This document shows, piece by piece, positions 1-8,065 of a stretch of 37,021 bases of DNA; positions within the stretch are counted from its first letter, which is position 1; each line of letters starts with the position of its first letter. The translations under genes were made by a program, and so were the position numbers. The DNA is from Komagataeibacter diospyri (lineage in GTDB: Bacteria > Pseudomonadota > Alphaproteobacteria > Acetobacterales > Acetobacteraceae): NCBI RefSeq assembly GCF_006538165.1, contig NZ_BDLU01000015.1, positions 1 through 37,021 on the forward strand, written 5' to 3'. Under the pieces are notes generated by a model. The model was not told the origin of the DNA. It did not search any database and was given only the letters and a program-made list of their open reading frames with translations.

Positions 1-138
1 TCGAAGCACGGCGTGCATCAGATGATGGTAGCACTTTGGAAGCGCCGGGCGATCGAGGGGATGGCGGCGACCTTCTCTGGGAAGGCGCTGTCTGCCGCCC
101 CGTCAGCGCTGCTGCAGCTTAGGACGTGTCGTCAGTGA
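1..138 (+). pseudogene. IS3-type transposase OrfA remnant, cut at both ends
   Basis: Frame 1 is open from the window edge and reads SKHGVHQMMVALWKRRAIEG, then MAATFSGK. This is the helix-turn-helix part of an IS3-family OrfA, which normally binds the element's ends. Similarity to OrfA stops near position 90-115, and the frame ends at a TGA inside the left inverted repeat of the next IS (121-136). The rest of OrfA and all of OrfB are absent on the far side of that IS, so this is a dead remnant. The assignment rests on the short conserved block only. Confidence 0.6.
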
Positions 139-903
139 AGCGGGAGGATTATGCCGCTTGTACTCCCGTTTGATCTGTGATGTTTTCTTCCTGTTTCTGG
201 TCGGTGGCACGGCTGCGGATAACTGTCAGTTTATCGAAGCCGTGCTGTATCGTTACCGTGCTGGTATCCCCTGGCGTGACCAGGCTGTCCGGTTCGGGGA
301 CTGGAAGAACGTGCACCGGCGGCTGCGTCGCTGGTGTGAAAGCGGTGTGAAAGCGGTGTGATCGAACGGATTTTCCGGCATCTGGTTGCTGACCATGACA
401 ACGAATACATGATGATGGACAGCACGGTTGTCCGTACTCACCAGCATAGTGCGGGCACCCGTAAAAAAGGGGCGCGGATCAAGCTATCGGACGGTCCCGT
501 GGCGGACTGACCACCAAAATCCATGCCATTGTCGATGCTGCGGGAAAGGCTGTGGCTCTTTCCCTGACACCCGGGCAAAGGGCGGACATCACTGAAGCAG
601 AGCCATTGCTCGATGAGAGTCGATCCCGGGACCTTCATCGCCGATAAGGCTTATGACGCCGATCCCTCATCGAAAAACTCGAAGAGCGGGGGATCACACC
701 GGTTATCCCCCAAGGAAAAACCGTATCTGTCCACGAAAAACCCGTTTTTCAATTTATGAAAAACGAAACATCATCGAGCGGTTCTTCGTCAGACTGAAGC
801 AGTTCAGAGGCATTGCAACACGCTATGACAAGCTGAAATCAACCTTCTGTGCAGCAGTGCAACTCGTCTCCGCTATCATCGAATCTAACTGACGACACGC
901 CCT
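121..903. mobile_element. IS5-family (IS427-like) insertion sequence, degenerate
   Basis: Terminal inverted repeats of 16 bp with one mismatch lie at 121-136 (AGGACGTGTCGTCAGT) and 888-903 (ACTGACGACACGCCCT). They enclose about 780 bp holding a recognisable DDE transposase broken by several frameshifts. No target-site duplication is visible: the left flank ends CTT and the right flank starts GGC. The left flank is IS3-like and the right flank is the 3' end of an EcsC gene, so the two sides were not originally adjacent. A deletion or recombination between copies probably followed insertion. Confidence 0.75.
150..892 (+). pseudogene. IS5/IS427-type transposase, multiple frameshifts
   Basis: Characteristic IS427-group blocks appear in changing frames. 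AVLYRYRAGIPWRD and FGDWKNVHRRLRRWCESGV lie at about 235-350. DNEYMMMDSTVVRTHQHSAG lies at about 400-460 and carries the first catalytic Asp. GRSRGGLTTKIHAIVDAAGK lies at about 490-550, FIADKAYDAD (second Asp) at about 635-660, and IIERFFVRLKQFRGIATRYD (catalytic Glu region) at about 770-830. At least four shifts are needed to join them, with stops at about 361 and 510 and near 645. It may once have been made by programmed frameshifting like relatives, but the extra breaks make a working protein very unlikely. Confidence 0.8.
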
Positions 904-1559
904 GGCGGCGACAGAAGGGTGGGGTCGGGTGGTGTAATGAACTGTTGGATGGCGGCGCGGCCGATGCGGTTGGTTTTCAGGCCGTCGAATGTCCCACCAA
1001 TCATGCCGCCCAGTACGGGTATGGCCGCTGCCGCCCCGCCTGCCAGCCCCCGTGCGGCGACCGCATGCAGGGCGTGGCGGGCGATATGTTTCCTGGCTTC
1101 GGCCGCGACGCGGCTGCCGATATTGTTGACGGCGGCAGATCCGGCAATGGACAGGCCAATATTCTTGGCCATTTCCTCCAGCCCCACTTCGGTCAGACAG
1201 GACAGGCACGCGGCTTTCACGTCCGCATCACGGATATCATGCCCGCCCATGGCGGCGATGGCCGTAATCATGCGGACCTGCACATACAGCACGCCCGCAA
1301 CATTGGCGGGCAGGGCAAGGGGGAGTGTGGCCAGACCGCCCAAGCCGCTGATGAACCCCGCCGTCGCGGCCTTGAGGTTCTGCCTGCGGATCAACGCGTG
1401 CGCTGCCCGCTGCGGATCGTCCCCATGGCGGGCAAGACAGGCCCGCGCCATGTCTTCTGCCGATCCGGTTTTCCCCATGCCAGCCACGGACGCCTGATAC
1501 GCCCAGTCAATAAAGCGGGCAAGGGAGGGATCAAGACTGCCGTGTAAGCCTGTCATCAT
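885..1559 (-). CDS. EcsC family protein, 3' end altered by IS
   Basis: The 224-residue product resembles the EcsC family: a repetitive Ala/Gly-rich hydrophobic protein with helical amphipathic segments, for example the glycine-rich block near residues 60-85 and the AIPVLGGMIGG segment near residue 185. The family is named after Bacillus EcsC, but its biochemical role is not settled and it may be membrane associated. The start is the first of two ATGs (1557-1559). The last codons (GRVVS, stop at 885-887) are read from the terminal inverted repeat of the neighbouring IS, so the native C-terminus is lost, probably only by a few residues. It stands alone on the minus strand. Confidence 0.75.
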   Translation of the reverse strand: MMTGLHGSLDPSLARFIDWAYQASVAGMGKTGSAEDMARACLARHGDDPQRAAHALIRRQNLKAATAGFISGLGGLATLPLALPANVAGVLYVQVRMITAIAAMGGHDIRDADVKAACLSCLTEVGLEEMAKNIGLSIAGSAAVNNIGSRVAAEARKHIARHALHAVAARGLAGGAAAAIPVLGGMIGGTFDGLKTNRIGRAAIQQFITPPDPTLLSPPGRVVS

Positions 1560-1616
1560 GCATCCGTGAAAATTTACTGATCCTTATGGAAACACGCCCG
1601 GAAAATAAATGGTTTT

Positions 1617-1641
1617 ATGCCCCATGCCCCATGCCCCATGC
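1617..1641. repeat. Tandem heptamer (ATGCCCC)x3 upstream of the EcsC gene
   Basis: Three perfect ATGCCCC units plus a partial fourth lie 58 bases upstream of the EcsC start. The rest of 1560-1853 shows no convincing gene. Such heptamer tracts can change copy number by slipped-strand pairing; here the tract is non-coding but lies where it could affect a promoter. Confidence 0.6.
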
Positions 1642-1853
1642 GATGCCGGTCAGCTGGGCTGTTCCTTTTCCATGGATCGGGCCGACATGGATATTGCCCG
1701 CAGCGCGGCAGGTCCATAAAATCGTTTCCATGCAACCTCCCCATCACAGGCTGGTCGGGGAAAGTGGGCACTGCCGTGCCCAGACCCCTCGGCTCTTAGC
1801 ACAAGGGCCGTTCACGCACATGAATATACGATCATGGATAGTGGCTGACCATT

Positions 1854-2336
1854 GTGGAATTCCTGAACGTGCAGACGCACTGGCTGTGGCAGGACCAGGA
1901 CTACATAAGCTTCGATTATGCTGACGCGTACGCACGGATAACGGACTTTGTCGAATATGTCCCGAACGTGCAGTTTGAACCCGAGATCATGCGCCTCGCA
2001 CACCTGGCCGCCAACACGGCGCCGGTCCCGGCGGCGCAATTGAGCACCATTGCCACAACCGCTGATACACTTGTCGCAGCAGAGACAGCGTGGGGTCACA
2101 CCGTACATGGGCAGCTGGTCCACCTATATGTCGGGGTGACGCTGGGCCTGTGTGGTCGGGCGGACGAGGCATGGGCCATGTTCCTGTCCATCAATGATGA
2201 ACACAACCTTCCCCGCATGGACCTGCTGGAACCGTTCTCGGCAGGTCCGGTCGCCTTCCGGCACAGGGCGCATGAACTGGTCGCGGCAAAGCGCCAGATC
2301 CTTCGGCTGCCTGCGCTGGGACACGATCCGTTTTAA
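1854..2336 (+). CDS. Hypothetical protein (160 aa)
   Basis: The frame uses a GTG start (1854) and shows GC-rich third positions typical of coding sequence here. The product is a soluble, acidic protein rich in Trp, Tyr and Ala, without a signal peptide or clear membrane segment. Alternating helical segments, such as AETAWGHTVHGQLVHLYVGV followed by LCGRADEAWAMFLS, recall a TPR-like helical repeat, but this is only an impression. I do not recognise the family. A strong hairpin (2375-2421) follows 38 bases after the stop and would end its transcript. The start is uncertain, since no ribosome binding site is obvious upstream of GTG. Confidence 0.55.
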   Translation: MEFLNVQTHWLWQDQDYISFDYADAYARITDFVEYVPNVQFEPEIMRLAHLAANTAPVPAAQLSTIATTADTLVAAETAWGHTVHGQLVHLYVGVTLGLCGRADEAWAMFLSINDEHNLPRMDLLEPFSAGPVAFRHRAHELVAAKRQILRLPALGHDPF

Positions 2337-2362
2337 AACAGCACATGAATGAAAAACGGAAT

Positions 2363-2430
2363 GTTTTGGTGACGCTTTTTACGGGAAAGCTGCACAGGAA
2401 CGCCGCTTTCCCGTAAAAAAGGCAGCACCC
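2363..2430. repeat. Dispersed palindromic repeat, copy A
   Basis: This copy begins TTTTGGTGACGC and ends GGCAGCACCC, matching the ends of the repeat family in this window (consensus ends AAGTTTTTGGTGAAGC and GGCGGCACCCAAAAAC). Its two arms form a long stem. It lies between two convergent genes. Confidence 0.7.
2375..2421. terminator. Bidirectional hairpin terminator between convergent genes
   Basis: The left arm CTTTTTACGGGAAAGC (2375-2390) pairs with GCTTTCCCGTAAAAAAG (2405-2421), a 16-bp stem with one extra A and a 14-base loop. The A/T-rich base of the stem supplies a U-tract on either strand. It separates the rightward CDS ending at 2336 from the leftward CDS ending at 2464, so it probably terminates both. 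Confidence 0.6.
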
Positions 2431-2463
2431 GACATTCAGGCAGCCAATTCCGGCACCGACAAC

Positions 2464-2892
2464 CTACACCACTGTCTTCCCATCAGGCTGCGTATTGATT
2501 TCACCCACGCCATCGGGTTCGAACGTATGTTCGGGCAGGCGGTCGGACAGCAGGGCACGGGGGCGGCCGATCCACATGCCGTCACGCATGTGATCGCGGC
2601 GCGGGTTGATGGTGCCGGGATGGATCAGGATGCTCAGGCCATTATGGTTCAGCATCAGCCACGGCACCAGCTTTGCAAACAGGTCCAGCCCGAAGGCCAC
2701 CTGGTACATGGGGGCGACATGCGGGCCAACCGCGACCTCATGCCATCGCCCCAGCCTGACGGGAAAGCGCGCGGCGATCTGGTCCCGCAGGCGGGCCGCC
2801 ATGTCGCGCGTGGCAGCATCATCAAAATAGACATGGGCGTGGAAGCTGGTGATTTCAGCCAGCGTGCGGGGGGCGGTCATCTGGTCGGTCAT
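2464..2892 (-). CDS. DOPA 4,5-dioxygenase-like protein
   Basis: The 142-residue product resembles the small DOPA 4,5-dioxygenase family (aromatic ring-cleavage type). Visible features are the N-terminal FHAHVYFDD with paired His, a GPHVAPMYQVAF block and the C-terminal LSILIHPGT, whose His residues are the likely metal ligands. It would be a cytosolic non-haem metal enzyme of unknown natural substrate in bacteria. The start is placed at MTDQMTAPR (2892), because the longer open frame upstream overlaps the YceI gene and lacks family sequence. It follows the YceI gene by 40 bases on the same strand, so the two probably form one transcript. Confidence 0.8.
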   Translation of the reverse strand: MTDQMTAPRTLAEITSFHAHVYFDDAATRDMAARLRDQIAARFPVRLGRWHEVAVGPHVAPMYQVAFGLDLFAKLVPWLMLNHNGLSILIHPGTINPRRDHMRDGMWIGRPRALLSDRLPEHTFEPDGVGEINTQPDGKTVV

Positions 2893-2932
2893 GGAGGACG
2901 CGCTTTCTGTGCGATTTAGCCGTGGGGCGATA

Positions 2933-3535
2933 TCAGCCGTGGGCGGCAGGGGTGGCGGGCAGGGTGATGCGCGTTTCTGTGCGCATGCGGGGTTTGACGG
3001 TGTGCAGCATGGTGGACATACCCCACTGGCGGCCATCGAACGTGCCGGTGCTGTCCAGCATGGTCAGGGTATTGCCGGTAAAGACCATCTGTGTGCCAAA
3101 CGTCATGGGATGGGTCTGGCCCCGCATGGTCAGGCGGCCAACCATGCGCGACTGGACCTGTCCCTTCACCACGCGGGGGCTGCAGTCGCCCACGTACCGG
3201 GTGGTGGGAAAGCGGTCACTGTCCAGCATGTTGCCCGATTTCGCGGCCTTGCGTTCCACCACGGTACCCATGTGCACGCTGGTGGCATCCATGGTCAGGT
3301 CAACATGGCAGGTCTGCCGCGACAGGTCATAATCCAGCGTGCCCGAAACCTTGGCGAACTGCCCCTCCATCGCGCCCACCACGCTGTCTGCGCGCAGCAG
3401 GACGGTGGTGTTGGCAGGTGTCAGGGTCAGATGCTGGCTTTCGGCGCGGGCGGGATGGGCAGTCAGTGCGGCCATGCACAGCAAGGTCATGCCGGACAGG
3501 CAAGGGCGGATGGAAGGGAATGTAATGTCGGTCAT
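2933..3535 (-). CDS. YceI family periplasmic protein
   Basis: The 200-residue product has a signal peptide (MTDITFPSIR..., hydrophobic core LLCMAALTA, cleavage likely after ARA near residue 32) followed by a YceI-type lipocalin-like beta barrel. Typical blocks are the opening strand ending TTVLLRADS, MDATSVHMG, SDRFPTTRYV and GRLTMRGQTHPMTF. YceI barrels bind isoprenoid or other lipid-like ligands in the periplasm. The ATG at 3535 is chosen because it gives a proper signal peptide; a longer frame upstream is arginine/proline-rich. It is the first gene of a probable two-gene leftward unit with the DOPA-dioxygenase-like gene. The ligand is unknown. Confidence 0.88.
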   Translation of the reverse strand: MTDITFPSIRPCLSGMTLLCMAALTAHPARAESQHLTLTPANTTVLLRADSVVGAMEGQFAKVSGTLDYDLSRQTCHVDLTMDATSVHMGTVVERKAAKSGNMLDSDRFPTTRYVGDCSPRVVKGQVQSRMVGRLTMRGQTHPMTFGTQMVFTGNTLTMLDSTGTFDGRQWGMSTMLHTVKPRMRTETRITLPATPAAHG

Positions 3536-4086
3536 GACCTGGATAACGCCCGTCACGGCGTGGGGTTGTAACGCAAAGGGGAAGCGGGCAGCAGGCATGA
3601 AGCATCCGGACAGCGGTGGCGGGCGCAGGATGAGTGCCTAAGGACCGAATGCGGCGTCAGTAGGGCAGGAAAGACAAAGGGACCAGTGCCATCGTAAACG
3701 GCGCAATCACTCACCATCATCGGCCTGATCGGTACAAGGGTGTTCCCGTCAGGCAGACCAGAGGCTGGGGCGGGGTGGTACAATTGACATCAAAGCCATC
3801 CCCGCCACCACGACATCCGGAACCTGAAGCTGGTAAGGGATTTCCAGCCGCTACGACCTGGGGATCTCTGGAAATGCGGTGCTGCGGCATCATGACCGGC
3901 ACAAGCCGGATAGGTGCCGCAGCGTGGAGATTACAGAAGGAACGGGATATGGGCACAGGAATAAATCTGCGCCCATCGAGAGCCCGAATCCTTTCCCATG
4001 TTCTGGTCACGTTCTATCCTGAAATGTCCATTCCATGACAATCTCCAACACCGCATTCCATTGAAAAATGGCTATTCCAGACGTTT
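3536..4086. other. 551-bp gap without a convincing gene
   Basis: Open frames here are short, overlap one another on both strands and resemble no family. It presumably carries the promoter of the leftward YceI unit on its left side. No hairpin followed by a T-tract stood out. Confidence 0.4.
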
Positions 4087-4341
4087 TTACTTCTTACAGT
4101 TCTTGTCGAATTCGTTATGCAGATCTTCTTCATTGATCTTGATTTCGCCGCGATAGACTGTCTGGGGTTTCAGGTCCACGCGCGCACCGCCAATCATGAC
4201 GGTGGTGTCCGTATTGATTTTCCATTCGCCGCTGGGCTGCTTGCTCACCGCCTTGCAGAAATCATTTGCGCCTTGCGCCATGGCCGGAGTGGCAATGGCC
4301 AGCGCGGCCAGCGCCACGAATGCTGAAGCAGATTTGAACAT
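4087..4341 (-). CDS. Small secreted protein (84 aa)
   Basis: The start at 4341 is supported by a strong ribosome binding site (AGGAAAGGAA, about 6 bases upstream) and a classical signal peptide, MFKSASAFVALAALAIATPA, cleaved after MAMA-like MA/QG near residue 22. The mature part is about 60 residues, charged, with two cysteines (in NDFCKAV and in the C-terminal KNCKK) that could form a disulphide. I do not recognise the family; similar short exported proteins are common in acetic acid bacteria. It is a single gene with its own promoter presumably in 4342-4450. Confidence 0.7.
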   Translation of the reverse strand: MFKSASAFVALAALAIATPAMAQGANDFCKAVSKQPSGEWKINTDTTVMIGGARVDLKPQTVYRGEIKINEEDLHNEFDKNCKK

Positions 4342-4778
4342 TGTTGCGTTCCTTTCCTGGTGCCCCGGCGTCACATGCGTCGGGCAGGGCAGTAGGAGAC
4401 CCTGAATATGGCATCCATTTGGCAACAAAAAGTTACAATCTAGCGGTCATGCCCCGCGCACCCGACCATGACGGGTGATAGGGAACACATTCCCCGATCA
4501 TAGCCGATGTGGGACAAATCTGGCTCATCCACACGTGCGCAGCGACCTTTCTTCATGGAACCATTTGATTCAAAATGTTATTTTTCGAATCAGAGAAGCG
4601 GTTAACCATAATGGCCTTTCCGCCCCATTCCATTGCGGTCGTGACAGGTCCGGCCATAAAAAACGCGTGCCGCGACCGGCGCAAACGCCATGGTTCATGC
4701 AACGTGGTGGCGGGTTCCGGCCCGTCCTGTCTGTCGGTGGCCCCCCTATGTATGGCGGCAATCACGGAAATGCCGTGC
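4342..4778. other. 437-bp gap, regulatory side of the small secreted gene
   Basis: No open frame here has a recognisable product or good start signal. Its left end carries the ribosome binding site of the small secreted protein. AT-richer sequence near 4555-4610 could include a promoter or terminator, but no clear motif was found. Confidence 0.35.
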
Positions 4779-5747
4779 CTATTTCCACACCCATTTACCC
4801 ACCACCCGACCGTTTATCACCAGGTCGGAGGCATCGACTTCATCAACAGGGTAGGTGGGGTTGACGCTGATGATGCGGATGCGCGGCGGGCGGGAATTGG
4901 GGACCAGCATCAGCTGCTTTATTACCACACCCATGCCGTTCCATAGCACGTACACCCCGTCGGGTGAGGGGATGCGGTGCCCGGTATCGACCAGCACGCG
5001 GTCGCCCGCGGCAAATTCCGGCTCCATCGAATTGCCCGCCACCCGGATGATCGCAAGGCCACCGGTATCCGGCAGATAATTGCGGATGAAGTCGCGCGGG
5101 ATGCGCCATGAATCCAGCGTCGGGTGGCCTTCGCCATCACCACAGGCAGTGTGGTCCACGATCGCACCCGCGCCGGCCTGGGGCGAGATGTCGTATTCAT
5201 GTACCGTGATCGCCCCGTCGTCATTCTGCGCGGGCATGGTGGCGCGTTCGGCGCGGCTTATGCTTTCGTTCAGGTCGGTCGCGCCCGGCACGATACCGGA
5301 CAATGCCCAGACCTCGCTTGCGGCAATGGGGGGATCACCCCGGTCGGTCAGCAGCGGCACCAGCTTGCGCACAAGCTCGACCGGGATGTATTCCTTTTTC
5401 AGCTTGTTTTCATAAAAGGCATAGCTGGAAAATCTGTCCCCCAGCCCCACGTCACGCGCCAGCGCGCGCACGGTATAGCCCGCGCGTTCACGCAGCGCCT
5501 TCAGCCGCGCAGCCGCAGGCCCCGGATTGCCAGCCAGCCCCCCGCGCAGCAGGTCGCTGGCGGTGCAGCCCAGCACGGCAGCGACCTTTTCCAGTCGGTC
5601 GCCACCGGGATTGCGCGACTTCCCGCGCAGGATGTCGTGAACATAGGTTTCGTTCAGACCTGCCAGTTCGGCAAGGCGTTTTTTGTTGAGGTTCAGCAGC
5701 GCCATGCGGCGTTCGATCTCGGCGGCGGCGGGAGAGCGTATATCCAT
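4779..5747 (-). CDS. CI-type phage repressor: tandem HTH plus S24 peptidase-like domain
   Basis: The 322-residue product has an N-terminal XRE/Cro-type helix-turn-helix (about 8-65, including KKRLAELAGLNETYVHDIL). A second HTH-like segment follows (about 78-140, RLKALRERAGYTVRALARDV). The C-terminal LexA/CI S24 domain has nucleophile Ser240 in VAGNSMEPEFAAGDRVLVD and general-base Lys277 in GVVIKQL. EYDISPQAGAGAIVDH (185-199) contains Ala-Gly bonds, a possible self-cleavage site. It should be a dimeric prophage repressor inactivated in the SOS response. The ATG at 5747 is only two bases from operator O1 with no Shine-Dalgarno, so the message may be leaderless. It lies 9 kb from the late genes, and its partner early genes are not evident. 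Confidence 0.88.
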   Translation of the reverse strand: MDIRSPAAAEIERRMALLNLNKKRLAELAGLNETYVHDILRGKSRNPGGDRLEKVAAVLGCTASDLLRGGLAGNPGPAAARLKALRERAGYTVRALARDVGLGDRFSSYAFYENKLKKEYIPVELVRKLVPLLTDRGDPPIAASEVWALSGIVPGATDLNESISRAERATMPAQNDDGAITVHEYDISPQAGAGAIVDHTACGDGEGHPTLDSWRIPRDFIRNYLPDTGGLAIIRVAGNSMEPEFAAGDRVLVDTGHRIPSPDGVYVLWNGMGVVIKQLMLVPNSRPPRIRIISVNPTYPVDEVDASDLVINGRVVGKWVWK

Positions 5748-5748
5748 A

Positions 5749-5764
5749 ATGGGAACTGTCCCAT
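5749..5764. promoter_or_regulatory. Repressor operator O1
   Basis: Perfect inverted repeat ATGGGA-ACTG-TCCCAT, immediately upstream of the repressor start codon. Occupancy would block the repressor's own promoter or translation start region, a likely autoregulatory site. It shares its plan with O2 and O3. Confidence 0.75.
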
Positions 5765-5784
5765 AATCCGCCCATCCTGTGTAG

Positions 5785-5800
5785 AGGGGATATATCCCAT
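5785..5800. promoter_or_regulatory. Repressor operator O2
   Basis: AGGGGA-TATA-TCCCAT is one mismatch from the symmetric form. Its start is 36 bases from that of O1 and 30 bases from that of O3. Confidence 0.72.
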
Positions 5801-5806
5801 TAATGC

Positions 5807-5835
5807 TTGAGATTGTGGGATATGTCCCATAAGTT
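5807..5835 (+). promoter_or_regulatory. Possible rightward promoter overlapping O3
   Basis: TTGAGA (5807-5812), a 17-base spacer and TAAGTT (5830-5835) fit a sigma70-type promoter moderately (-35 good, -10 weak). O3 fills the spacer, the normal arrangement for a repressed phage PR. The start point would fall near 5842, at or beside the ATG at 5841. Confidence 0.4.
5815..5830. promoter_or_regulatory. Repressor operator O3
   Basis: GTGGGA-TATG-TCCCAT matches the O1/O2 plan with one mismatch in the left arm. It sits inside the candidate rightward promoter. Confidence 0.72.
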
Positions 5836-5840
5836 TACTC

Positions 5841-6104
5841 ATGACCCACGCCATCCCACCCGACCTGTATCGCGTGGCCCGCATGGCTGGCACGTCCTGC
5901 CCATACATGCGCGATCCTGCGCCGCATGTTTCCGTGGCGCGGTGGACCATGCCACCTGCAACCTGGACACCATCGTCCACTGGGCCGCGCGCTGGCCCGG
6001 ATGCGGGTGGTGGGTGGTGTACGTGCTCTCTGCTGGACCTGGCACAAGCTGCGCTGTGGCGCATCAGACCCGCAATGGGTATGGATCGCGCCGGTCGGGC
6101 GTGA
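5841..6104 (+). CDS. Possible early phage gene divergent from the repressor, perhaps frameshifted
   Basis: An 87-codon frame starts with ATG at the predicted start point of the divergent promoter, in the place of a cro/early gene. The first 20 residues (MTHAIPPDLYRVARMAG) look natural. The rest is proline- and arginine-rich, and more protein-like text is found in the other two frames (GCGWWVVYV near 6000; WVWIAPVGRDGGAWFSD near 6080). This suggests a remnant with frameshifts reaching to about 6190. No ribosome binding site is seen. No function can be assigned. Confidence 0.3.
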   Translation: MTHAIPPDLYRVARMAGTSCPYMRDPAPHVSVARWTMPPATWTPSSTGPRAGPDAGGGWCTCSLLDLAQAALWRIRPAMGMDRAGRA

Positions 6105-6200
6105 TGGCGGGGCATGGTTTTCAGACCAGCCCGCGTGCCGGGCCTGTTTCACGGCACCGCCAATGGGTAATGACCCCGGACAGGGATAAAAGCTGAGAAA

Positions 6201-6233
6201 CAGACATCGCCCATCCAGACAGGGCGATGTCTG
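6201..6233 (-). terminator. Intrinsic terminator of the amidohydrolase gene
   Basis: A perfect 12-bp stem, CAGACATCGCCC (6201-6212) with GGGCGATGTCTG (6222-6233), has a 9-base loop. It lies 9 bases beyond the stop of the leftward gene. Read on the minus strand it is followed by TTTCTCAGCTTTT. Confidence 0.75.
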
Positions 6234-6241
6234 CAAACGGG

Positions 6242-8065
6242 TTACGGCACCGTGCCGGCCACGGCTTTCAGCGGAATGGATCCATCGCGGTTATAGACAA
6301 CCCTGCCGCCCACCATGGTCAGCAGCACCTTCGTGTCTGCGATATCCACAGCGGGAACCTGCATGACATTACGGTCCAGCACGATCAGGTCCGCCAGCTT
6401 GCCACGTTCCAGCGATCCCGTCAGCGTGTCCGAACGCAGCTCCCATGACGAATTCATGGTGATCGCGCGCAGTACCTCAGGCCGGGGCAGGCCGGGAGCG
6501 TCGCCCAGCGGGTGGGCATATTTCTCGCCCGCTTCGGGGGCATTGGTGCGGGTGACGCCAACCTTCAGCGCGAACCATTCGTTCAGGCGGTCCACCGGCC
6601 AGTCGGAACCATAGGCAATCCGCGCCCCGGCCTTGTACAGCGGCCATGCGGGTTCCATCGCCTTTGCCCGTTCTGGACCGAGGAAATCGCGGCCGGCATC
6701 CACCGTGTCCGGCCCTTCCTTTTCCCACTGGAACGACAGCACCGCCACCGCGCCCAGTGGCCTGTAACGCGGCAGATCGTCGGGGGAGACCAGTTCGTCA
6801 TGCGCAAGGGCGGGGCGAAAATCGGCATGGGGCAGGTGTGCGCGCACGTACTGCACGCCATCCAGCGCAATATGTACCGCGCCGTCGCCATCGGCATGCA
6901 TGTGGGGGTCAAACCCTGCCTGCACCACGCCCTGCAGCAGCGGGCCAAGGACCGCAGGCGGGAAGTAGGGCGCAGGCCCCAGCGACGTGCCGGGTACCCA
7001 GTCGGGCGCGCCCTTCGTGCCGGTATTGACATAATAAGGCTGTAGCACGCGGCCGGTCAGCTCGGGAGCCGCGATCACCCCATCCATGAAAAACTTGACG
7101 TTGCGCACGGTAATACCGGGGTCCACGCCAATCGGCCCCTGATCATATTTTGCCGCGATGGATTTCAGCCGCTGCACATTGCCCGCGACATCGGTGCCCG
7201 TGGCAGGTTCGACCAGCGGAGCGAAGTGGGCGCGGGCCGTAAGTTCGCCGCTTTTCTGCAGGGCGGCATAGCTGGACAGGTCGGCATCCAGCGCCCATGC
7301 ATCAAGGAATCCGGTAATGCCCTGTTCACGCATGGCCGCCAGCGATGCGCGGGCTGCCTGAACGTTTTCATCCGCGCTCAGCGGCGGGTCCACGCGTTCG
7401 ATCAGGTCCTGCGCCACGTCCTCCAGCACGCCGGTGGGCTGGCCTTTGGCGTCATGCACGATCTCGCCCCCCGGTGGGGCCTTCGTCGCCGCCGTGATGC
7501 CCGCCATGCGCAGCGCCACCGAATTGACCAGCGTGGTATGACCAAAGGTGGACCGCACCACGATGGGACGGCGGGGGTCGATGCGATCAAGATCTTCCTT
7601 CGTCAGGCGCACGCCCGCAGGCTTCATTGCTTCCTGAAACCAGCCACGCACCACCAACGTGCCATTGGGCCGGCGCAGCGCTGAATTGGCGACACAGGCG
7701 CGCACGCGCTGGCTGAATTCGTCGTGCGTCAGGGCCTGATAATCCAGCGAGCAGCCCATAAGGCTCTTGCCCCCCTCCAGCGGATGCATGTGCCCGTCCA
7801 CCAGTCCCGGCATCATCATCCGCCCGCCAAGGTCCACGCGCTGCGTGGCGGGGCCGACATAACGGGCCGCCTTCACATTGCTGCCGACATAGGCGATGTG
7901 ACCGTCCTTTACCGCAAGGGCCTGGTACACATGGTCCTTCCTGTCGACACTGTAGATATAGCCATTGGTAAAGACGACATCGGCCGGTACGGTCTTCGCC
8001 ATGGCAGGTGCTGCGCATGACAGCAGGGCGGCCATGCCTACGGCATGGCAATGCAGCAGTCCCAT
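6242..8065 (-). CDS. Exported amidohydrolase, YtcJ/AepA-like
   Basis: The 607-residue product has a signal peptide (hydrophobic GMAALLSCAAPAMA, cleavage near residue 23), then an amidohydrolase-3 type domain of the YtcJ/AepA group. Metal-binding features are DGHMHP (His92, His94) after the N-terminal beta sandwich, a mid-protein HMHADGDGA, and GSDWPVD carrying the catalytic Asp. The C-terminal GSLERGKLADLIVLDRN is the usual closing segment of the sandwich. It is a periplasmic metal-dependent hydrolase of amide-like bonds; the substrate is unknown. Length is normal for the family. It is monocistronic with a good terminator. Its upstream region (8066-8110) contains GGGGAT as a likely ribosome binding site. 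Confidence 0.9.
   Translation of the reverse strand: MGLLHCHAVGMAALLSCAAPAMAKTVPADVVFTNGYIYSVDRKDHVYQALAVKDGHIAYVGSNVKAARYVGPATQRVDLGGRMMMPGLVDGHMHPLEGGKSLMGCSLDYQALTHDEFSQRVRACVANSALRRPNGTLVVRGWFQEAMKPAGVRLTKEDLDRIDPRRPIVVRSTFGHTTLVNSVALRMAGITAATKAPPGGEIVHDAKGQPTGVLEDVAQDLIERVDPPLSADENVQAARASLAAMREQGITGFLDAWALDADLSSYAALQKSGELTARAHFAPLVEPATGTDVAGNVQRLKSIAAKYDQGPIGVDPGITVRNVKFFMDGVIAAPELTGRVLQPYYVNTGTKGAPDWVPGTSLGPAPYFPPAVLGPLLQGVVQAGFDPHMHADGDGAVHIALDGVQYVRAHLPHADFRPALAHDELVSPDDLPRYRPLGAVAVLSFQWEKEGPDTVDAGRDFLGPERAKAMEPAWPLYKAGARIAYGSDWPVDRLNEWFALKVGVTRTNAPEAGEKYAHPLGDAPGLPRPEVLRAITMNSSWELRSDTLTGSLERGKLADLIVLDRNVMQVPAVDIADTKVLLTMVGGRVVYNRDGSIPLKAVAGTVP

Noticed and set aside
3775..4038. 87-codon plus-strand frame in the gap between the YceI and small secreted genes
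   Set aside because: There is no ribosome binding site, the content is unpatterned, and a frame on the opposite strand is equally good.
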